64,000 nt of DNA, taken from Asterias rubens (Eukaryota > Echinodermata > Asteroidea > Forcipulatida > Asteriidae). Where the stretch lies: assembly GCF_902459465.1 (NCBI RefSeq), contig NC_047081.1:1054001-1118000 (forward strand), given 5' to 3'. Shown here in pieces: positions 57,132 to 64,000 of the stretch. Below the pieces are notes generated by a model, which searched no databases, had not been told where the DNA came from, and was given only the letters and a program-made list of their open reading frames with translations. The translations under genes were made by a program, and so were the position numbers. Each line of letters begins with the position of its first letter. Positions within the stretch are counted from its first letter, which is position 1.

Positions 57132-60100
57132 TCACAGACTGCCATACGGGGAAGCCTTGACCAAATCTGGTGTGATTTCAGCAACTGATGAACAACCTGA
57201 GGTTAAAAGGGAAAAACAGAAATATTGTATTTTGTAATAATTTGTTTGAATCATATTTATTTCAATTTAAGCAGGTCCTCAACTACTTCAAAAAAAGGGG
57301 TTATTACCAGCCAGTGCCATTGCCAAACTGAACTCGTCTTTCAGGATATCTAGAACTTTCCTCACTCCTGCCTCACCCTGAAAAAAAAAATATAGTATAT
57401 AACAGAAATGAGATGTGTGATCCGATGAAACTGTATCCAAGTCGTGCATGTTTTTACATAAAACAACATTTATTGAAGCATGGAAACTACCCCAGCCCTC
57501 CCAGTGTGTACTTTTACCGATTCCCGTTTAAAACTTTGTTTAAAATGACCGTAATATTACTTACATTGTAAGCGAGACCCCAGAGTGCCGGCCTACCGAT
57601 GAAGACGGCTCTAGCCCCCATGGCCAGTGCTTTGAGTACGTCGGTTCCTTTACGGACTCCACCATCGAGATACACCTCAACGTTTGAACCTTTTACTGCC
57701 TCGACCACCTCTGATAATGAATCTATCTGTAATATTATATATTAGAACACCACAGTGATAAAAATCGGAGCGATCATTAAGTTCGTTTAGTCTACATGAA
57801 AAACGATTTTGATTGCGACTTTGATGATGAAACATAAAAAATAAATATATATAAATTATATTTTCAAGAAACTTTACTTTACCGTTGCAGCTACGCCATC
57901 CAACTGCCGTCCTCCGTGATTAGAAACTAAGATACCAGCAGCACCGAGGCTAGCCGCCATCTTGGCACTCTCAGCTACAAGAAAAAACACATTATTTGTT
58001 TGAGTTTTAAGGATTTTTGCCTCACCTTTTTTTGTACAATGTATGGTAGTCGAATTGCTCATTCGTGAGTTTCGGCGGGAGTATATTTCACTTTAAATGT
58101 TCCCTCACCTGTGAGTATACCTTTGAGAATGATAGGTAATGACGTAACACCCTGAAGCCATTTGATGTCGTCCCATGTACAGGCAGGGTCTATTGAGTTA
58201 CTGTCACACCAAGTCTCGCCTGGATGATTAAGAATGTTCGGTACCCTAGAAAAAAGTTAAACCCTAAACTCTTATAGAACAACTTTTGGAGAAATCAGAT
58301 CATTATAAGACAATTGAATGTACAACAGTAAATATATTAATGAACGAATTATTTGGCTCACTGGGGAACCAGATGGGCATTATACTTGAACATTTCCTGT
58401 ATCTGTGTACACTTCCCCGGGTCACTACGGGTTTAATGGGACTCTCCAGCTAATCGCAACAAACTCTTCCTAACTTAGGATGTATATATGAGGACTTAGG
58501 ACGAGTCACAGCCTTGCACTGTAGCATGTAAACCAAAAAAGGTAATCATAAAGTACGGACGAGTTACTCGTCCTAACTCGAGATTAAAGGACTAGTCACA
58601 CTAATATCAATCAATCAATCAATCAATCAATCAAAGGTCATTTGTAGAGCGCCAAAATCAAGAGTTAATAAAAACGATAACGATAACGACGCAAAGAGAA
58701 CGCATTCTATTGGTTGAATTGCTCCACGCAGAATACGCCCACGCTTAATCAACCAATCAAGGGCGTACTTTTTTAACGTTCTCGTTTTCGTTCTCGTTAT
58801 CGGGCCTGTGTGACGGGGCCTCTAACCTAGCGTTTCGTGAAATCGGCTGCTGGGGTACTCACTGCGTATGTTTAGCATACAATAATGCGTTAAGAGGTTG
58901 AGCTCGCTTCCTTCCATATACAGGCTGATCAATAGTCACAACTAGTGCCTTGTACCGCCCGGTAGCATCGACCCTCTTGATAATCTCCTCCGTCTTAACT
59001 CTGCTTCTTAAGATGTTGAGTTGCATGAAGAGAAGGGTGTCTTCGGGAACTGATGCTGCTACATCTTCAAGGGACTTGCTTGAGTATAAACTTAAGACCA
59101 TCACTGTGCCAGCGCTTGCTGCGGCTGCACACAGAAATACAGGAGGAATTTTGACAGAGTGATTACAAGTTTGCTCGGAACTCATCAGGTCTGGTGCTAA
59201 ATTCATCTGAAATTAAAGTATTTTTTCTGGAGAAAGAGAAAGAAAGCCTCGATTGTCTGTGTCTACAATACAGCGGCTAAATGTTTACAAAAAACATTCA
59301 TTTAAACTGCACTGCAAAAGCTGGATATTAAGATTTAATCAATAAATACCGGGGGAAATAATATCAAATTTTACACCATATGGTTTTAAAATAACACTAA
59401 TTTCTGCCGGCACAACATTACATTGGCGTCATTTAATATTATTTTATGATGAAAACTTTGAATGTCTCTCAAGTATCTATATTTTGACCACTTTACCTTT
59501 AACACATCGGTGTATGGGTAAAAACCCCAAAATTAACCTTACCTCTAGCAGTCGCCTTTTCCCCATCACCATGTATGACCCCATGGGTAGCAGTTGGACT
59601 GACCCCTACCGGAAACTCAATGTCAAGACCCAGGATGCTCGTTCGAGTCACACGGTTGGATACGTCACGCAAGTAACGGGGTCGGAGCCGATACCTGAAA
59701 ATAAAATTAAAATGCCCCCATTGGTTTATTTTTTCTTTTATTTTTTCCGTGATGTAGCTTTAATATTTAATGGGACTTTTGGGACACTGGGCGGCCCACT
59801 CGTGTACACTTTTCATCAAATATGGTGGCCAATGACGCCATAAAGCTCTGTGAAATTGGGCCCTGATCATTACAGTGCAGTAAAGACCGGCTCCCTATCC
59901 TCACCACACTGTTAATTCGCAATAAAGCAGCTGGAATTTGAATGCCTGCCTTATTAACGGCAACTCATTATTACAAAAATTATTGTTATTTTGATGGGGT
60001 GTTGTAGAAAGCCTACCTCAAAAAGGCCTTAACATTGTCTCGATGTGTCTGTCCCTCACCGGCTCCATTGCTGTAATAGTCGTACCAGGTAGCCTCCAAG

Positions 60101-60156
60101 CCTCGCTTTAAATACGGCTCAAAGTCAACAACACAGACGGACTCGTCTGCTGCCAT
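57132..60156 (-). CDS. FMN-dependent 2-hydroxyacid oxidase (HAO1/glycolate oxidase family), complete copy
   Basis: Oxidises 2-hydroxy acids to 2-oxo acids with release of peroxide; vertebrate relatives are peroxisomal. Exons in gene order: 60156-60017, 59694-59543, 59124-58863, 58245-58109, 57974-57883, 57726-57565, 57377-57308, 57196-57132; all in phase, 359 residues (human HAO1 370). Conserved: WYDYYSNGA (N-terminal Tyr), [19 protein letters not shown] with downstream Arg, PIILKGIL (catalytic-site Lys), [10 protein letters not shown] (catalytic His and substrate Arg), and the FMN phosphate site [10 protein letters not shown] to [10 protein letters not shown]. Odd: where the family has SSW and QLYxYKDR, this protein has SLY (about residue 111) and QLNILRSR (Asn about 134), so the active-site Trp and Tyr are replaced. 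It ends in GSL, not a standard peroxisomal signal. A paralogue follows at 62049-64000. Confidence 0.9.
58465..58600. mobile_element. Palindromic repeat with TTAGGAC motifs, second copy
   Basis: CCTAACTTAGGATGTATATATG, GACGAGTTACTCGTCCTAAC and TCGAGATTAAAGGACTAGTC match parts of 16155-16290. Intronic in the oxidase gene, between exons 3 and 4. Confidence 0.45.
58600..58825. mobile_element. (AATC)n repeat and AACGATAACGATAACGAC element
   Basis: An (AATC)n run with TTTGTAGAGCGCCAAAATCA resembles a LINE-type 3' tail, also seen at 43450-43500. It is followed by ACGATAACGATAACGACGC, ATTCTATTGGTTGAATTGCT and GCAGAATACGCCCACGCTT, which recur in inverse order at about 38430-38545. Confidence 0.5.
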
Positions 60157-60425
60157 GTTGTTGCAGTGCTAGTTCTGTCAATAACATACCATTGCAACTA
60201 CATGTATACGTGTACATTCAATAGTAATGAACAGATGGCCTGAAAGCAACCAGCTTTTATACACGCCTTTTTGTTATATCCTGTTTTTACATTAACTTGA
60301 CTTGAACTTGACCTTCAACCTCCTGGTGACAGACATAAGTCAATATTAACATTTTCCCCATTGTTCATGTTTGCTCATATTTTATAACTTTGTTGTAGTC
60401 ACCCGACATACACACACCATAAATC

Positions 60426-60546
60426 GTAGCCTTCCGTCAAGGCGCACACGGCATCCCCGGATGTCACACACAACCCCAGCTCCCGCTGGTCTTTTTTCAT
60501 GCGTGACACTCTGGGAGCTGCCGCGTGCGCCTCGACTAAAGGCTAC
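60426..60546. mobile_element. Palindromic MITE (GTAGCCTT ends)
   Basis: Arms GTAGCCTTCCGTCAAGGCGC and GCGCCTCGACTAAAGGCTAC are inverted, followed inward by ACACGGCA / TGCCGCGT and AGCTCCC / GGGAGCT. About 121 bp, single copy in this window. Confidence 0.7.
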
Positions 60547-61219
60547 ATGAAGCCTGGTCCAACTTCTTAGCAGAGAATTATGTGAAATACCTTCCAGCTA
60601 TTGCACAAAATTAATATTCTGGTGGTAAGCATGATTGTGTTGTGCATGTACAGTGACTTCTTCTCTGTAAGTATAAACTTTGTGCCAAGGTTCAACTTTT
60701 TGTTTAAACATGGTATGATTAGACTTAGATCATCATGACGTTGTTTTAAACAGTACGTTTGTAAACGAATAGTGGGTACTCCGCAAACAAATAGGTCAGA
60801 AATTGACGCCCCCCCCCCTTGGCCCAAATTGACTTCAAACCTAAACCATGTAATGCATCCACTTAATGTACCATGTTCAACCCCCCTTACCCCGCCCCCA
60901 GCTCAGGAAAAAAGCTGCTGTAGGACCGCCAATATGGTAAGATTAGAACAATTGAAAATTACATTAAAGATTCATTGATTCGTTGATTAATTGACTTATT
61001 GATTGATATAAAAAAGACGAGGAATAACTAAGTACACAAAAAGCAGAATCCGTTTGCTGCCAAGAAAATTTTTAAGAAATATCCCATTTGTATCACCCAA
61101 CACTATTCACACATACAACACACATTACACAATGCACACTGACACTGCTATAATATTATTATAACTGAATTATTGAAAACATGGAGGTCTACTGACATTG
61201 CAATCATCTTAGATATTAA

Positions 61220-61585
61220 AGGCAGTGGACACTATTGGTAATTACTCAAAATACTTATTCGTGTAAAACCTTACTTGGCAACGAGTAATGGGGAGCTGTT
61301 GGTAGTATCAAACATTGTGAGAAACGGCTCCCTCTGAAGTGGAGTAGTTTTCGAGAAAGAAGTAATTTTCCACGAATTTGATTTCGAGACCTCAGGTTTA
61401 GAATTTGAGGACTCGAAATCAAGCATATGAACGCACACAACTTCGTGTCACAAGGGTGTTTTTTCTTTCATTATTATCTCGCAGCTTCGACGACCGATTG
61501 AGCTCAAGGTTTGTTATGTTATGCATGTTGAGATACAGCAAGTGAGAAGACTGGTCTTTGACAATTACCAATAGTGTCCATGTCT
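61220..61585 (+). mobile_element. TTAA-flanked MITE, copy D
   Basis: TTAA at 61216-61219 and 61586-61589; ends AGGCAGTGGACACTATTGG and CCAATAGTGTCCATGTCT. The inner GAGACCTCAGGTTTAG / GAGGACTCG palindrome is well preserved. A small deletion near 61507 removes part of the AATTTTCACAGG motif. Confidence 0.85.
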
Positions 61586-62048
61586 TTAATAATTGTATTT
61601 AAGTGCCAGCTTTCTAATAATAATATAACAAAAATAGATCGAGAAGACAAGACATAAATGCTGTCAGAGAGAATAGTTTTAGAAAACAAGTTGCAACGTT
61701 TACATGATACCCTTATATGATTATATTATATTTTTCTTATATTTTATATGTATTTAAGTCAATATATGACTATCAAATAATTGATAAGAGCGTCATTACA
61801 ATTTAAACGATCACATACAATTTTTAAAATAAAATTAGCAGAACATGGTACAACAGTATCCACCAATGAAAAATATATACAATAATATTTTTCCTATTTT
61901 GCAAGGTCCCATAAAACAAAATGTTCCCGAAATGTACTACAATGTTAAATGATTCATGATACATAAACCAACAAATTGCAAACGAAATTAATATTTTATA
62001 ACAATAACAATGATTTCCTAGGAGCTTTGGAAAGCACAAAAAATGACG

Positions 62049-64000
62049 TCACAGATTACTCAACGGGGAAGCCTTCACCAAATCTGGTGTGATTTCAGCA
62101 ACTGATGAACAACCTGACGATAAAATGGAAATACAAAAAAAATATTTTGTAATGATTTGTTTGAATCATATTTAATTTTAAATGTCCTGTTTTAATGAAT
62201 GCGTCATCCCTCAACTTTTGTTTAACATAAACTTTATAGATAATTACCAGTCCGCCCCATTGCCAAACTGAACTCGTCTTTCAGGATATCCAGAACCTTT
62301 CTTACTCCTGCCTCGCCCTGAAAAAAAATATCAAGAAATAAAACTGAATCCAAGCCCTTACCAGTGTGTACTTTCACCGATTCCCGTTTGAAACTTTGTT
62401 TAAAATTAGCGTGTAATTTACTTACATTGTAAGCGAGACCCCAGAGTGCCGGCCTGCCGATGAAGACGGCTCTAGCCCCCATGGCCAATGCTTTGAGTAC
62501 GTCGGTTCCTTTACGGACTCCACCATCGAGATAAACCTCAATGTTTGAACCTTTTACTGCCTCGACCACCTCCGATAAAGAATCTATCTGTAACGGAAAA
62601 TATCACATCGACATAACATCGGCGAATTTATTTATGATATTGGATGCTTTTGTATGTATTTTCATATTGAAGAAACGTTCAGACGTGAAACATGAAGTTG
62701 GTATCAAATAAAAGTATCAAAATACCAGAAACTTTACTTTACCGTTGCAGCTACGCCATCCAACTGCCGACCTCCGTGATTAGAAACTAAGATACCAGCT
62801 ACACCGAGGCTTGCCGCCATCTTGGCACTCTCAGCTACAAGAGAAACATGTAATTATCAATCAATACTCATTGTAAATTACTGGTAGTTGTTGACATTTT
62901 GAGGATTGGGTTTTCCAAACTAATTTTTAAAGTTATTAGATTTTTCGTGGCGATAAAATTGGTAATTGTTAAAGACCGGTATGCTCGCTTGGTGTATCCC
63001 AACATTATTATGCATGAAATAATAAAATTTTGGCTCAATGGTCATTAAAATTTGCAAGAGAATAATAAAAGAAAATAAACCTTGTTGCATTACTTTGTGT
63101 GCTGTCAGATGCATAATTATAATAAAAGGCTTCAGCTGAAGTCTTTGGATGTTTAAGTGACCAATATATAGTGTTCAGTGCCTTTAACGCGCAAATAGAT
63201 TGAGACTTCTCTGATATTCTTTTGGGAGTCCGTTTGGACAACCAACCCTGCAGGAGTTATACGGGCCTCAATTGGTTCTCATTCCCACGAAAATTCAGTG
63301 GAATGCTCAATACATGTTTGGTAAAGTCAAGATTGAGATATTCGTATATATAGAGAGTTGAAGAATATTCGGCAATTTTGGCGCGAGTTTTTTTATATAT
63401 TTTTTTACAGTTGTACCGAGTATTTCTGCCTCGCAGAGTTTGTTGCAACGTACAGTTGAATTGCTCTTTCGGAAGTCCGCTCGTTTAGGCGGGAGTTGTT
63501 CACTGTTATTGTTTCCTCACCTGTGAGTATGCCTTTGAGAATGATAGGTAATGACGTCACACCCTGAAGCCATCTGACGTCATTACCGGTAAAAGCAGGG
63601 CTCACCATCTCATTGTGATACCAGCGAGATCTCTTGAGGTTAAAAACGTTCGGTAGCCTAAACGAAGAAAACCCAAAACTCTTAAAAGTCTTAGAATTAT
63701 TTTGAGACAATCGACAATTTAGAGAAATACAGAAACAAGACTTTACTAGCGGTGAAAATTACGTAAGTGCATTAATCTCTACCATAATAAGAACCTGCCT
63801 TAAAGTGTTTGGTATACATTGTGTACATGACATGAATCCCTACTCACCGTGAATGAAGATAATATGCATAAACTTTAAGATAATTACCTGATAGAAGTTT
63901 CGGCATCATTTGTCGACAAATGTTTTAGAGAAAATTCAAAAGGTGATGTTGTTGTTGTTGTTAATTTACTCACTTCAGTTCTTTGACATCTTTGACATCG
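62049..64000 (-). CDS. FMN-dependent 2-hydroxyacid oxidase, second tandem copy (5' part beyond window)
   Basis: Same reaction class as 57132-60156. Exons seen: 64000-63974 (3' end of exon 3), 63657-63521, 62834-62743, 62587-62426, 62317-62248, 62113-62049. Exon lengths of 137, 92, 162, 70 and 65 bp equal those of the complete copy, and phases are identical, so the pair arose by tandem duplication. Conserved: [28 protein letters not shown] and [10 protein letters not shown]. Exon 4 has diverged most ([13 protein letters not shown] where the other copy has an acidic, cysteine-containing loop), and exon 7 ends GRTG rather than ALAG. The protein ends SNL, closer to a peroxisomal PTS1 than the GSL of the other copy. 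The active-site region of exon 3 is outside the window. Confidence 0.88.
62945..63186 (-). mobile_element. TTAA-type MITE, fragment in the second oxidase gene
   Basis: GGTAATTGTTAAAGACCGGT, CTCGCTTGGTGTATCCCAAC, ATTTTGGCTCAATGGTCATT and TGTGTGCTGTCAGATGC follow the minus-strand order of the family; the far end (ATAGTGTTCAGTGCCTTTAA) is close by, so the centre has been deleted. Lies between exons 4 and 5. Confidence 0.65.

Larger units (their letters stand above)
60157..62048. other. Spacer between the two oxidase copies
   Basis: Should hold the promoter of the complete copy (upstream of 60156) and the 3' UTR of the second copy (below 62049). It contains the palindromic element 60426-60546 and the TTAA MITE 61220-61585; no coding exon is seen. 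Confidence 0.6.

Noticed and set aside
59484-59843. 119-codon plus-strand ORF
   Set aside because: Mostly antisense to oxidase exon 2 and its flank.
1-64000. Multi-gene defence system, biosynthetic cluster or integrated virus
   Set aside because: The supported genes are ordinary animal genes of unrelated function, and no reverse transcriptase, integrase, capsid or cluster-type enzymes were found.

Overview
This is animal nuclear DNA: AT-rich, intron-dense genes with GT-AG exons of about 60-260 bp, no operons, and long gene-free stretches full of palindromic mini-transposons, tRNA-derived SINEs and minisatellites. The genes are deuterostome-like and close to their vertebrate counterparts. The abundant TTAA-flanked elements and palindromic elements beginning GGGCCCAATTTCAT suggest an echinoderm, probably a sea star. 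That assignment is inference from general familiarity, not proof.

Layout. 1-2240: repeats only. 2240-7567 (+): an ankyrin-repeat DHHC palmitoyltransferase of the ZDHHC13/17 (HIP14) type with a YY1/CCAAT-like promoter. 7568-13001: 3' flank and repeats, including a hairpin of nuclear-receptor half-sites near 9.15 kb. 13002-28620 (-): RAP1GDS1 (SmgGDS), reconstructed as 15 coding exons and 613 codons; almost every intron is phase 1. Its introns hold several minisatellites, including a 15-bp array of about 53 copies. Its 6-kb first intron contains a separate ATG-started, coiled-coil ORF with a splice donor in the phase needed to join exon 2. 28621-43587: about 15 kb with no gene I can support, rich in TTAA MITEs and SINEs. 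43603-46625 (+): PAQR3, six coding exons, 312 codons. 48676-55047 (+): a four-helix membrane protein resembling TMEM72, with two phase-compatible alternative last exons; each of its first three introns carries an inverted-repeat element with target-site duplication. 57132-60156 (-): a complete FMN-dependent 2-hydroxyacid oxidase (HAO1/glycolate oxidase family, 359 codons). 62049-64000 (-): a second tandem copy with the same exon sizes, cut by the window edge.

The genes do not form one pathway. ZDHHC-type enzymes lipidate proteins at membranes; RAP1GDS1 chaperones prenylated small GTPases; PAQR3 retains RAF at the Golgi in vertebrates; the HAO pair is metabolic. I see no clearly new multi-gene system. 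The most notable signals are the possible N-terminally extended RAP1GDS1 isoform, the hydroxyacid oxidase lacking the conserved active-site tyrosine, the alternative 3' exons of the TMEM72-like gene, and the density of small inverted-repeat transposons beside splice sites.
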